This document shows positions 23,142 through 31,981 of a stretch of 64,000 bases of DNA, in pieces. Position 1 is the first letter of the stretch, and each line of letters begins with the position of its first letter. The position numbers and the translations under genes were made by a program. The notes beneath the pieces were generated by a model. The model worked only from the letters and a program-made list of their open reading frames with translations. It did no database searches and was not told where the DNA came from. This stretch comes from Alkalicaulis satelles (GTDB taxonomy: Bacteria; Pseudomonadota; Alphaproteobacteria; Caulobacterales; Maricaulaceae), in NCBI RefSeq assembly GCF_008630495.1, contig NZ_VWOJ01000002.1:15001-79000 (forward strand). The letters run 5' to 3'.

Positions 23142-24980
23142 ATGCAGGCGAGCGCACAGGAATTGCCGCGGATCGGGGACGGACTGTTTCCCTCAACGCC
23201 TGCGCGGCTTCTGGATCAGGCTGAACGGCGCGGCGATGCGCCGGCCTATTCGGTGCATGACGGCGAAGGCTGGGTTAGCACGAACTGGCGCGACTACGCC
23301 GCCCAGACCCGTCAGGCCGCCCGCGCCCTGATCGCGCTGGATTTCAAGCCCGATGACGCGTGCGCCATTCTGGGCTTCAACCGGCCCGAATGGACCATCA
23401 CCGCCATCGCCGCCATGATGGCCGGCGGGCGCCCGGCCGGGGTCTACTGGACCAGTTCGGAACCGGAGATCGCCTATATCCTCCAGCACTCCGAAAGCCC
23501 GGTCTATCTGGTCGAGACCGCCGAGCAGGCGCGCAATGCGCTGGCGCTCAAGGCGGAGTGTCCGAACCTCGCCCATATCATCATGATGCAGGGTCCCGAG
23601 CCTGCGCCCGAGGGCGTTTTGAGCTGGGAGGCTTTCATGGCGCTGGGCGAGGATCGTCATGACGACGCCGTCAGCGCGCGCCTCAAGGCCATTACCGAGG
23701 CCACCATCGGCTCGCTGATCTATACTTCCGGCACCACCGGCCCGCCCAAGGCGGTGATGCTGAGCCATGGCAATATCTCCTGGAGCGCAGGCATGCTCTC
23801 GCAGATGTTCGACCATCGCGAGGGGGATGCGGGCCTGTCCTACCTGCCGCTGGCCCATATCGCCGAGCAGCAGGCCAGCGTGCACAATCACGTGGCCTCG
23901 GGCTCCAATCTCTATTTCGCCCGCTCAATGGAAACGCTGGCCGAGGACCTGCAGGGTGCGCGCCCGACCGTATTCTTCGGCGTGCCGCGGGTGTGGGAGA
24001 AATTCCACGAGGCCCTGCGCGGACGCCTGGCCGAGGCCACCGGCCCGAAAGCGAAAATCGCCGCCTGGGCCATGGGCGTGGCCAGGCGCTATCACGACGC
24101 GGACATCAACGGGCGCAGTCCCGGCCCGGTCCTGTCGCTGCAGATGGGCATCGCCCGCGCGCTGGTGCTCAACAAGATCAAGACCGCCCTGGGGCTGGAG
24201 CGCGCGCGCATGCTGATCTCGGGCGCCGCGCCGATCTCGAAGGAGATTCTCACCTTCTTCACCGGGCTCGATCTGGTGATCTATGAGGGCTATGGCCAGT
24301 CGGAAACCAGCGCGCCCACCTGTTTCAACCAGCCTGGCGCGGTGCGCCTGGGCTCGGTGGGCCGGCTCATCGACCATATGGAAGCGCGCATCTCCGAGGA
24401 GGGCGAGCTGCAGGTGAAGGGACCCAATGTCTTCGCCGGCTACATGAAGAATAACGAGGCCACCGAGAGCACCTTCACCCGAGACGGCTGGATGCGCACG
24501 GGCGATGTGGTGCGCAAGGACGAGGACGGGTTCTTTTTCATCACCGGACGGATCAAGGACATCATCATCACTTCGGGCGGCAAGAATATCACGCCGGCCA
24601 ATATCGAGACCGACCTGATGAATGATCCGCTGATCGAGCATGCCGTCGTGGTCGGCGACGCGCGGCCCTATCTCACCGCCCTGGTCACGCTGAGCGAGGA
24701 CGGGCTGGCCAAATTCGCCAAGACGCAAGACATCAGCGTGGAGGACGCGCGCGCCAGCGAGGCCCTTACCGCCGCGCTCCAGACCGCCGTGGATGGAGTC
24801 AACAAGCGCTATGCGCGCGTGGAGAATGTGCGCAAGTTCCGGGTCCTGCCCGCGGCCCTGACCGTGGAGACCGGCGAGCTGACCCCCACCATGAAGGTGC
24901 GGCGCAATGTGGTGACGGCGCGCAACAGCGCGCTCATCGACGCCATGTACGCCGAAGGCCATGCCGGCGCCGAGGACTGA
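23142..24980 (+). CDS. Long-chain-type acyl-CoA synthetase (AMP-binding), AtuH-like
   Basis: A 612-residue adenylate-forming ligase. YTSGTTGPPKAVMLSH is the ATP P-loop (about 189-204), YEGYGQSETSAPTC the A5 motif, GWMRTGDV the A7 motif and GRIKDIIITSGGKNITP the A8 hinge with Lys. The long-chain FadD15/ACSBG-like features (AHIAEQQASVHNHVASGSN and the GVPRVWEKF segment) point to a fatty or isoprenoid acid. It would activate the free acid that feeds the carboxylase pathway. Its 3' end overlaps the next gene by 20 bases. GGGAGGACGCC precedes the ATG. Confidence 0.87.
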   Translation: MQASAQELPRIGDGLFPSTPARLLDQAERRGDAPAYSVHDGEGWVSTNWRDYAAQTRQAARALIALDFKPDDACAILGFNRPEWTITAIAAMMAGGRPAGVYWTSSEPEIAYILQHSESPVYLVETAEQARNALALKAECPNLAHIIMMQGPEPAPEGVLSWEAFMALGEDRHDDAVSARLKAITEATIGSLIYTSGTTGPPKAVMLSHGNISWSAGMLSQMFDHREGDAGLSYLPLAHIAEQQASVHNHVASGSNLYFARSMETLAEDLQGARPTVFFGVPRVWEKFHEALRGRLAEATGPKAKIAAWAMGVARRYHDADINGRSPGPVLSLQMGIARALVLNKIKTALGLERARMLISGAAPISKEILTFFTGLDLVIYEGYGQSETSAPTCFNQPGAVRLGSVGRLIDHMEARISEEGELQVKGPNVFAGYMKNNEATESTFTRDGWMRTGDVVRKDEDGFFFITGRIKDIIITSGGKNITPANIETDLMNDPLIEHAVVVGDARPYLTALVTLSEDGLAKFAKTQDISVEDARASEALTAALQTAVDGVNKRYARVENVRKFRVLPAALTVETGELTPTMKVRRNVVTARNSALIDAMYAEGHAGAED

Positions 24981-26442
24981 CGCCCTTCCTGGCACGTGCG
25001 GCGTCCTGATCATCGGGGCCGGTTTCGCCGGCCTCGCCATGGGACGGGCGCTGGACAGGGCGGGCGTGCGCGATTTTCTGATCCTGGACCGCGCAGACGG
25101 GCCAGGCGGGGTCTGGCGCGCCAACCGCTATCCCGGCGCGGCCTGCGACGTGCCCAGCCATCTCTATTCCTTCAGCTATTATCCGAACCCGGACTGGAGC
25201 CGGAAATTCTCGCCCCAGGCCGAGATTCTCGCCTATCTCGAACGCGCCGCAGACGCGTTCGGCCTGGGCGGGCGCATGCGCTTCAATGAGGCGGTCGCCG
25301 CCCTTTCCTTCGACGAGGCGGGCGGGCGCTGGCAGGTCACGCTTCAGGATGGCCGCACCCTCACCGCGCGCACGGTGGTCAGCGCTGTAGGCCAGCTCAG
25401 CGAGCCCTTCACGCCGGCGATACAGGGCATGCAGGGGTTTGACGGCGCCGCCGTCCATGCCGCCCAGTGGCCCGATGATCTTGATGTGACGGGCAAGGAC
25501 GTGGCCGTCATCGGCAATGCGGCCAGCGCCGTCCAGCTGCTGCCCGAACTGGCCGACAAGGCCCGGCGCCTCACCGTTTTCCAGCGCACCCCCAACTGGA
25601 TCATCGCCAAGCCCGACCGCGCGTTTACGGCGTCCGAGCGCTTCGCGTTCCGCTATATACCCGGCTGGCTGGCGCTCTACCGGGCGGGCAGTTTCTGGAT
25701 CCATGAGAGCCGGTACTCGGCCTTTGTGTCAGGGACCATCTCCAACGCTTTTGTGCGCTGGAACATGCTGCGCAAGCTGAAGCGCGAGGTGCGCGACCCG
25801 GACCTGCGCGCCCGGCTGACGCCGGACTATGCGCCGGGCTGCAAGCGCATACTTCTGACCAATGATGTCTTCGCCACGCTTCAGCGCGATCACGTCACCC
25901 TGGACGATAGCGGCGTGGCGCGGGCGGGCGCGCGCGAGCTGATCAATGGCCGGGGACAGCGCGTACCGGCTGATGTGGTGGTGTTCGCCACCGGTTTTCA
26001 GACCACAGACTTTCTGCCCACCCTCACGGTGACCGGACGCGGCGGCGCAGACCTGCGCCAGGCCTGGGGCGCCAGCCCGAGCGCCTATCGCGGCGTGGCG
26101 GTGCACGGCTTTCCCAACCTGTTCATCCTGTACGGCCCGAACACCAATCTGGGCCACAACTCCATCGTCTACATGCTCGAGCGCCAGTGCGCCTACGCCG
26201 CGCGCCAGATCGCCCGTCTGTTCAAGGAGGATCTGCGCACGCTGGAGGTCACAGCCGAAGCTCAGGACGCCTATAATGAACAACTGCAAGCGAAGCTCGC
26301 GCGCACGGTCTGGGCGGAGGATTGTCCCAGCTGGTACAAGACACGCGACGGGGTGATCACCAATAACTGGGCCGGGCTCGCCAGCGGATTCGCCCGCACC
26401 CTCGCCCGGCGCGATGATCAGGCCTGGTCGGCGGCCAGATGA
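24961..26442 (+). CDS. Flavin-containing (Baeyer-Villiger-type) monooxygenase
   Basis: A 493-residue FAD/NADPH enzyme. GAGFAGLAMG is the FAD Rossmann motif (about 18-27), GGVWRANRYPGAACDVPSH a class B monooxygenase landmark, FDGAAVHAAQWP fits the Baeyer-Villiger fingerprint FxGxxxHxxxW(P/D), and GNAASAVQ is the NADPH Rossmann loop. FATGFQTTDFLP near the C-terminus completes the fold. Such enzymes insert oxygen next to a ketone or act on aldehydes. It is co-transcribed with the acyl-CoA synthetase (20-base overlap), so it may make the acid or ester that enters the pathway. It converges on, and overlaps by 25 bases, the hydrolase gene. Confidence 0.85.
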   Translation: MPAPRTDALPGTCGVLIIGAGFAGLAMGRALDRAGVRDFLILDRADGPGGVWRANRYPGAACDVPSHLYSFSYYPNPDWSRKFSPQAEILAYLERAADAFGLGGRMRFNEAVAALSFDEAGGRWQVTLQDGRTLTARTVVSAVGQLSEPFTPAIQGMQGFDGAAVHAAQWPDDLDVTGKDVAVIGNAASAVQLLPELADKARRLTVFQRTPNWIIAKPDRAFTASERFAFRYIPGWLALYRAGSFWIHESRYSAFVSGTISNAFVRWNMLRKLKREVRDPDLRARLTPDYAPGCKRILLTNDVFATLQRDHVTLDDSGVARAGARELINGRGQRVPADVVVFATGFQTTDFLPTLTVTGRGGADLRQAWGASPSAYRGVAVHGFPNLFILYGPNTNLGHNSIVYMLERQCAYAARQIARLFKEDLRTLEVTAEAQDAYNEQLQAKLARTVWAEDCPSWYKTRDGVITNNWAGLASGFARTLARRDDQAWSAAR

Positions 26443-27347
26443 GGCGCCAGCCAGTCCCTCGCCCGCGCCAGCGCGGCGTCCGCCTCGCTGATCAGCGGCG
26501 CGAACAGCTGGAAATCATGCCACATCGCCTGCCAGACCTCGCAGCGCGTCTCCACGCCGGCGGCTTCCAGCGCGTCATGAAGGCGCACGGCGTCGTCCAG
26601 CAGCACCTCGTCCTCGCCCACCTGGATGAAGACCGGCGGCAGGCCGGCAAGATCGGCGAACAGGGGCGAGGCTTCGGGATCGCGCGAATCGAGCTGGCCG
26701 AGATAGAGATCGGCGCCAGCCTTGAGATTGCCCGGCGTCAGCATGGGATCGGCGCCGGCGCGCGCCTTCACGCTGGCGCCCGACAAGGACAGATCCGTCC
26801 ACGGAGAGATGAGATAAAGGGCGGCGGGCATGACCCCGCCCGCCTGGCGCTGGCGGATGACGCTGGAGAGCGCCAGGCCGCCGCCCGCGCTGTCGCCCGC
26901 CAGCAGGACCGGGCCATCGGCTTCGGCGCAGATTTCAGCCAGCGCCGCAGCGCCGTCCTCCACCGCCGCCGGGCATTGGTGCTCGGGCGCCAGGCGGTAA
27001 TCGACCGAAATGGCGCTCATATTGAGCAGGGTGCTCAGGCGCGCGACCAGCGGCTTGTGGCTCTGGGCCGATCCGCGCGAATAGCCCCCGCCATGCAGAT
27101 ACAGGATCGCCCCCGGCGCCGGCTTCACCGGCGTGAAGCGCAGGGCCTGCAGGCCGGCATAGCTGATGCGGTCAATATGCACGCCCTTGGGCGGAGGCAG
27201 GCGGTCACCGGCATGGTCCATGCGCTGGCGCTGCACGTCCACCGGCGCCTCGCGCGAGAGCGAGGCGCGGCCCACCTTGCGCGCCATGCGCCGTCCCAGA
27301 AACCGGCGCAGTCCCAGCCCGCCCTGATGACCCATCGTTTCCAGCAT
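26418..27347 (-). CDS. Alpha/beta hydrolase, hormone-sensitive-lipase family esterase
   Basis: 309 residues from the ATG at 27347, which has GGAG seven bases upstream; a longer start at 27383 would overlap the divergent gene. LYLHGGGYSRGS is the HGGG oxyanion motif, VDYRLAPEHQCPAA the family-IV landmark, and GDSAGGG holds the nucleophile Ser. A C-terminal His in WHDFQLF completes the triad. It hydrolyses short- to medium-chain esters. The Baeyer-Villiger-type monooxygenase next to it would make esters, so the pair could act in sequence, though they are on opposite strands. Confidence 0.87.
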   Translation of the reverse strand: MLETMGHQGGLGLRRFLGRRMARKVGRASLSREAPVDVQRQRMDHAGDRLPPPKGVHIDRISYAGLQALRFTPVKPAPGAILYLHGGGYSRGSAQSHKPLVARLSTLLNMSAISVDYRLAPEHQCPAAVEDGAAALAEICAEADGPVLLAGDSAGGGLALSSVIRQRQAGGVMPAALYLISPWTDLSLSGASVKARAGADPMLTPGNLKAGADLYLGQLDSRDPEASPLFADLAGLPPVFIQVGEDEVLLDDAVRLHDALEAAGVETRCEVWQAMWHDFQLFAPLISEADAALARARDWLAPHLAADQA

Positions 27348-27361
27348 GAAGATCTCCAGCC

Positions 27362-28639
27362 ATGACAATAACGGGCTCAGCATTCACCCTGCCGTGCGGC
27401 GTGACAATCCCGAACCGCCTGGCCAAGGCGGCCATGACCGAAGGCCTGGCCGAGCCGGGCGGCAGGGCGGGGACGCGCATTGCACGGCTTTACCAGGCCT
27501 GGGGCCAGGGCGGGGCGGGATTGCAGATCACCGGCAATATCATGGTGGACCGGCGCTATCGCGAGCGTCCAGCCAATATCGTGGTGGACGGTGAACAAAG
27601 CGCTGAAGCCATGGCCGGGCTCGCTGCTTTCGCCGGGGCCGCCAAGGCAGGCGGCGGCGCGGTGATCGCCCAGATCTCACACGCCGGGCGCCAGAGCCCG
27701 AAACTCATCGCGCCCGAACCGGTGGGGCCTTCGGCCATACCCGTCGCCCTGCCCGGCGGGGTGTTCGCCGCACCGCGCGCCCTCGGCGATGACGAGATCA
27801 TGGACGTGATCGCGCGCTTTTCGCGCACCGCCGCCGCGCTGGTCAGCGCCGGGTTTGACGGCGTGCAGGTCCATGGCGCCCACGGCTATCTGATCAGCGA
27901 GTTCCTGAGCCCGCGGGTCAATCAGCGCCATGACCGCTGGGGCGGCCCGCTGGAGAACCGCGCCCGGCTGCTGATCGAGACGGTGCGCGCCGTGCGCGCG
28001 GCGGTGGGGCCCGACAAGGCGGTGAGCGTGAAGCTCAACTCGTCCGATTTCCAGAAGGGCGGATATGATTTCGCAGACTGCCTGCAGGTCGTCGCTCTGC
28101 TCGCGCAGGAGGGCGTGGACCTTCTGGAAATCTCAGGCGGGAATTACGAACAGCCGCGCATGATGGGGCTGGACGGGCTTGAGCCGGTGTTCGAGGCCGA
28201 TGCGCGCGAAAGCACAAGGGCGCGCGAGGCCTATTTCATGAGCTATGCCCGCCAGATGATCGCCGCTTCCTCCATCCCGGTCATGGTGACCGGCGGTTTC
28301 AGAACCGCGCGCGCCATGACCGAGGCGCTGGAGGACAAGGTGGCGCTGATCGGGCTTGGCCGCCCGCTTTGCGTGGATCCGGACGCGCCGCTGAAACTGC
28401 TCAATGGCGAATGGGACTGGCTGCCCGCCTGGGAAAATCAGTTGAAAATGCCCGCCATCTTCACCGCCGCCCTGCCCGAAGATGTGCGCCGAGCGGTGCA
28501 GGGCTTTGGCGTGATGGCGTTCTTCTATCGCAATATCCTCAGGCTCGCGGACGGCAAAACGCCCAAGCGCTCCATGAACCTGATGGCCGCCCTCATCGCC
28601 CACCAGATGACCGAAGCCGCAGACGCCAGGCGGATCTAA
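27362..28639 (+). CDS. NADH:flavin oxidoreductase, Old Yellow Enzyme family
   Basis: A 425-residue FMN-binding TIM barrel. AKAAMTEGLAEPGG near the N-terminus, AQISHAGRQSPK, VHGAHGYLISEFLSPRVNQR with the His-Gly-Ala-His catalytic motif, and RWGGPLENR are OYE/2,4-dienoyl-CoA-reductase landmarks. The C-terminus lacks the iron-sulfur and FAD domains of full-length 2,4-dienoyl-CoA reductase, so it is a simple OYE that reduces activated C=C bonds of enones. It starts 14 bases from the divergent esterase start, leaving almost no room for two promoters. It may serve terpenoid enone or dienoyl intermediates. Confidence 0.87.
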   Translation: MTITGSAFTLPCGVTIPNRLAKAAMTEGLAEPGGRAGTRIARLYQAWGQGGAGLQITGNIMVDRRYRERPANIVVDGEQSAEAMAGLAAFAGAAKAGGGAVIAQISHAGRQSPKLIAPEPVGPSAIPVALPGGVFAAPRALGDDEIMDVIARFSRTAAALVSAGFDGVQVHGAHGYLISEFLSPRVNQRHDRWGGPLENRARLLIETVRAVRAAVGPDKAVSVKLNSSDFQKGGYDFADCLQVVALLAQEGVDLLEISGGNYEQPRMMGLDGLEPVFEADARESTRAREAYFMSYARQMIAASSIPVMVTGGFRTARAMTEALEDKVALIGLGRPLCVDPDAPLKLLNGEWDWLPAWENQLKMPAIFTAALPEDVRRAVQGFGVMAFFYRNILRLADGKTPKRSMNLMAALIAHQMTEAADARRI

Positions 28640-28642
28640 CCC

Positions 28643-31600
28643 TCAGCGCCCGGCGCCGAAACCGCCGCGCCAGGCGCGCGCGCCGCCCACGTCCGACAGG
28701 GCGCTGGCCAGCGCCGCCAGCTCCGCCCCGGCGCCGCGCGACCGGCTGTCGGCGGCCAGCGTAAACGCATCGGCGTGCCCGGTCTGCGCCATGGCCGCGC
28801 CATAGCGCGTCTCGACCCGCTCCAGCCCGGCGCGGTCCTCGGCCAGCGCATAGGCCAGGATGGCGCGCATCACGTCATGGGCCTCGCCCTCATCCAGCGC
28901 CTCATCCCTGCGCCAGCGGTCGCCCAGCATGGCTTCCAGGCGCCGTCCCGCCTCGCTCCAGCGCCGGGCATTCCAGGCGATGTCGGCGCGCAGCCTGTCC
29001 GCGTCGCGGGTACGGTCGGTCTCGATCAGCTCCAGCGCATGATCGGTGCGCCCCAGCCCCGCCAGCGCGCGCGCCTGCAACAGGCGGCGCGAGGCCACCA
29101 GCTCGCCGGGCAGGCCCGCCATGCGGGTGCGCTCAAGCGCATTGAGGGCGGATTCAGGATTGCCGTCCATGAGATGGACCCGGGCCAGTTCCCCGGCGAT
29201 CTGGGCGCGCGCCAGGCTGGTCATGGTCACGTCCGGGCGCAACTGGTGCTCCAGGAGTTCGGCGGCCCGGTCGTACAGGCCGATATCCACCAGACGGCGC
29301 GCAATGCGGCGCACGATGCGGTGGCCTGCCGGACCTTGCGGGGTCAGCGCATTATGCTCGTACCACAGGGCCAGCGCCTGCATCGGATCCATGCGGTCAA
29401 AGCGCTCGCCCTCGAACAGGCGCACGAACTCGGCCTGCATGTCCACGCTCAGCTGGCGCGCCACCCGGCTGCCGGGGAAGCGCGCCTGGGCGGCGGCCAT
29501 GATGTCGAAGGCCTCGTCATAGCGCCCCGCCTCGGCATAGGCGCGCCCCAGCATGCCCGCCACCGCCTGCTCCACCTCGTCTCCGCGCCAACGATAGAGC
29601 AGGCCCTCCAGCTGGGTGGCTGCTTCTGCGGCGTTGATGCGGCCATGGGCCATTTCCAGCCGGGTCTGCTCCAGCCGGGCGCGCGCCTGGATCGGGCGCC
29701 AGGGGTCATTGTCCAGGGCGGCGTAGCGCGCCAGAGCCAGTTCAATCTCGCCCTGCGCCGCCGACAGGCCCGCCTCGGCGAAGGCGGCTTCGGCGCGCGC
29801 GCGCTTGTCCGGCGTCTCTTCAAAGGCGCGGTCCAGCCACACCTGGGCGCCCGCCAGGTCCTGGGCGTTCAGGGACGCATTGGCCGCCGCCGCCGAGATG
29901 CGCGCGCGCCAGACCGGGTCCATGAAGAACATCGCTTCGCGCCCTTCCTCGAACAGGCGGCGTGCGCGCGGCCAGTCGCTGCGCGCCGCCGCCAGCAGGC
30001 CCTGCCAGGGCTTGGCGGCTGGGTCATTGACCAGGGCGGGATGGGCGAAATGACGCTCGGCCTCGCTGAAGCGGCCGGCCATATAGGCCGCCGCCCCCAG
30101 AAGCGCTGCGATTTCCGGCGACGTCTCGTATTCAGGGCGCAGATCGGCGGCCAGCCGCGCCGCGCCGGCGGCCTCATGGGCCAGCTCCCAGCCCAGCAGG
30201 AAGCGCGACAGCGCCAGGACGCTTTCCGGGTCCAGCGCGCGGGCCTGGCGCTGATGCATGCGCCGCCCGTCCAGGAAGGGCTGTTCGCCGCGCCAGGCGG
30301 CCAGATCGAGAAATCCCGGCGAGACCGGCGCGTCCGATCCTGCCCTCAAGGATGGGTCCGAGGCGCGCGACAGGGTCAGCCCGCCCGGGCGCGACAGCTC
30401 CGCCCCGCCGGGCCGCACGCTCAGGGACAGGCCATCGGAAATCGCCTGCACGGCGGCGCCATGGGTGGACGCCAGCAGCACCGCGTCGGCGAAATGGCGC
30501 GGCTCGGCAACGCCGGCCATGCGCCCGTCGGCGGTGAGCACCAGCAGCGTATCACCCACTGCCGGATCGGCCACCGTGACGACCTGACGGGCGCCAGGAA
30601 GCGACAGGCGCAGCACGGCCGGGCGCCCGAAACCGGTGTCACGGGCCAGGCGCACCGGCTGGGGCGCTTCGCTCAGGGCGTCGTCCAGCACCACTGTCCA
30701 CCCCGCCCCGGCAGCGCGCGCATCAGCCAGGCTGGCGGGCGCAGCGTCGATGCGCAGAGCGGCGTAATCTTCGCCCCGCAGGGCCTCAACAGCCCGGATA
30801 TGGCTGGAACTGACCGTCTCAAGGGCGCTGATATCCAGTTCGGCGCTGGCGTCGAAGACGATCCAGATGGCGCCCGCCCGGCGGAACACCGCCGCGCCCG
30901 GCAGCGCCTCCCAGGGGAAATGCAGGCTCACCGCCCCGCCTGTTCCCGGCTGGGCGCGCACGCGCACCACCCCATCGGCAGGGACCGGGTCCACGCGCGG
31001 CGGCTCCACGCTGATCACGTCTTCAAGAAAGTCCGGATAATCATCCGTGTCTTGCGTGGCGGGCGCCGCATCCGCAGGCTCGGGGCCGTCTTCACCAGCC
31101 TCCGCCAGCGCCGGCCCGGCGCCATTGATCTCGGCATAGGCCTGCAGAGCGGCCAGAGCGGAGTCAACGGAGGCCTCGCCGCGCACCGCATCCACCGTCA
31201 CCTCGCCCGGCGCATCGCTCCAGGCGCGCAGACGCACATCCTCTTGCAGCGTGAAGACCAGGGTGAAGCGCGCCCCGCCATCGCGCTCGCGGCTCACCGC
31301 ATCGATGAAACGCGGCGGCGCCCCGTTGAGCCGGGACAGATCAATCTCCGCCTCACGCTCAAAGCTCAGCCGCCCCTCGCGCCCGTCCTGGTCCAGCGTC
31401 CAGCCGACCGGTTCGGGCCAGGTGAAAATCATGCGCGTCCAGTCACTGGCCTCGCCGATGCGCACGCTCACCGGCAAAGGCGGCGGCAGCTCGGCGGCGC
31501 GCGCCTCGGCTTCAGCCTGCGCAGCCCGGCGCGCAGCCTCCGCCTCGCGCTGACGGCGCTCATACGGGCTTACGACAGGATCAAGCACCGGGCCGCCCGG

Positions 31601-31981
31601 CGGCGCCAGGTCCAGCGCAATCACATTGTGAGACACGCTCACCTGCGGTTCGACACCGCGGTTGAGCGCCAGGCGCAGCGTGCGGCCGTCCGCATCCAGG
31701 CGCGCCATGGCGACATAATCACTGACCGCCTCCCGCAGGGCGTTGGCGTCAAGCGCCACCGGTTCAGACAGTCGCGCGATGAGCACGGCGCCCGCAGCGA
31801 TCTCGGCCTGCGCGTCCAGGGCGCCGCCCGCCTCTTCGGGCAAGGTGATCAGAACGCGCGCAACCGGGCCTTGCCGCTCCACCGACACGCTGGCGGGCGT
31901 CTGCGCCCAGAGCGCGCCGGAGGCCAGCCCCGCAAGGGCCGCCGCCGCCAGTATGGGGACATCAGTCCGCCGCCGCCACAC
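28643..31981 (-). CDS. Large periplasmic TPR protein of the fliL-fliM operon
   Basis: A 1112-residue protein, last of five coupled genes after fliM. A signal peptide (residues 1-26, LAQ/WAQT) leads to a beta-rich N-terminal half with two similar AMIN-like modules (about 30-130 and 165-250). A Pro/Glu/Asp-rich linker and a further beta region to about 560 follow. The C-terminal half (about 600-1090) is a stack of TPR-like helices (ALARYAALDNDPW, GRAYAEAGRYDEAFDIMAAAQ and similar). The start overlaps the MotE-like gene by 20 bases. The Caulobacter fliLM operon has similar accessory genes. A role in flagellar placement or stator assembly is inferred from the operon only. Confidence 0.75.
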   Translation of the reverse strand: MWRRRTDVPILAAAALAGLASGALWAQTPASVSVERQGPVARVLITLPEEAGGALDAQAEIAAGAVLIARLSEPVALDANALREAVSDYVAMARLDADGRTLRLALNRGVEPQVSVSHNVIALDLAPPGGPVLDPVVSPYERRQREAEAARRAAQAEAEARAAELPPPLPVSVRIGEASDWTRMIFTWPEPVGWTLDQDGREGRLSFEREAEIDLSRLNGAPPRFIDAVSRERDGGARFTLVFTLQEDVRLRAWSDAPGEVTVDAVRGEASVDSALAALQAYAEINGAGPALAEAGEDGPEPADAAPATQDTDDYPDFLEDVISVEPPRVDPVPADGVVRVRAQPGTGGAVSLHFPWEALPGAAVFRRAGAIWIVFDASAELDISALETVSSSHIRAVEALRGEDYAALRIDAAPASLADARAAGAGWTVVLDDALSEAPQPVRLARDTGFGRPAVLRLSLPGARQVVTVADPAVGDTLLVLTADGRMAGVAEPRHFADAVLLASTHGAAVQAISDGLSLSVRPGGAELSRPGGLTLSRASDPSLRAGSDAPVSPGFLDLAAWRGEQPFLDGRRMHQRQARALDPESVLALSRFLLGWELAHEAAGAARLAADLRPEYETSPEIAALLGAAAYMAGRFSEAERHFAHPALVNDPAAKPWQGLLAAARSDWPRARRLFEEGREAMFFMDPVWRARISAAAANASLNAQDLAGAQVWLDRAFEETPDKRARAEAAFAEAGLSAAQGEIELALARYAALDNDPWRPIQARARLEQTRLEMAHGRINAAEAATQLEGLLYRWRGDEVEQAVAGMLGRAYAEAGRYDEAFDIMAAAQARFPGSRVARQLSVDMQAEFVRLFEGERFDRMDPMQALALWYEHNALTPQGPAGHRIVRRIARRLVDIGLYDRAAELLEHQLRPDVTMTSLARAQIAGELARVHLMDGNPESALNALERTRMAGLPGELVASRRLLQARALAGLGRTDHALELIETDRTRDADRLRADIAWNARRWSEAGRRLEAMLGDRWRRDEALDEGEAHDVMRAILAYALAEDRAGLERVETRYGAAMAQTGHADAFTLAADSRSRGAGAELAALASALSDVGGARAWRGGFGAGR

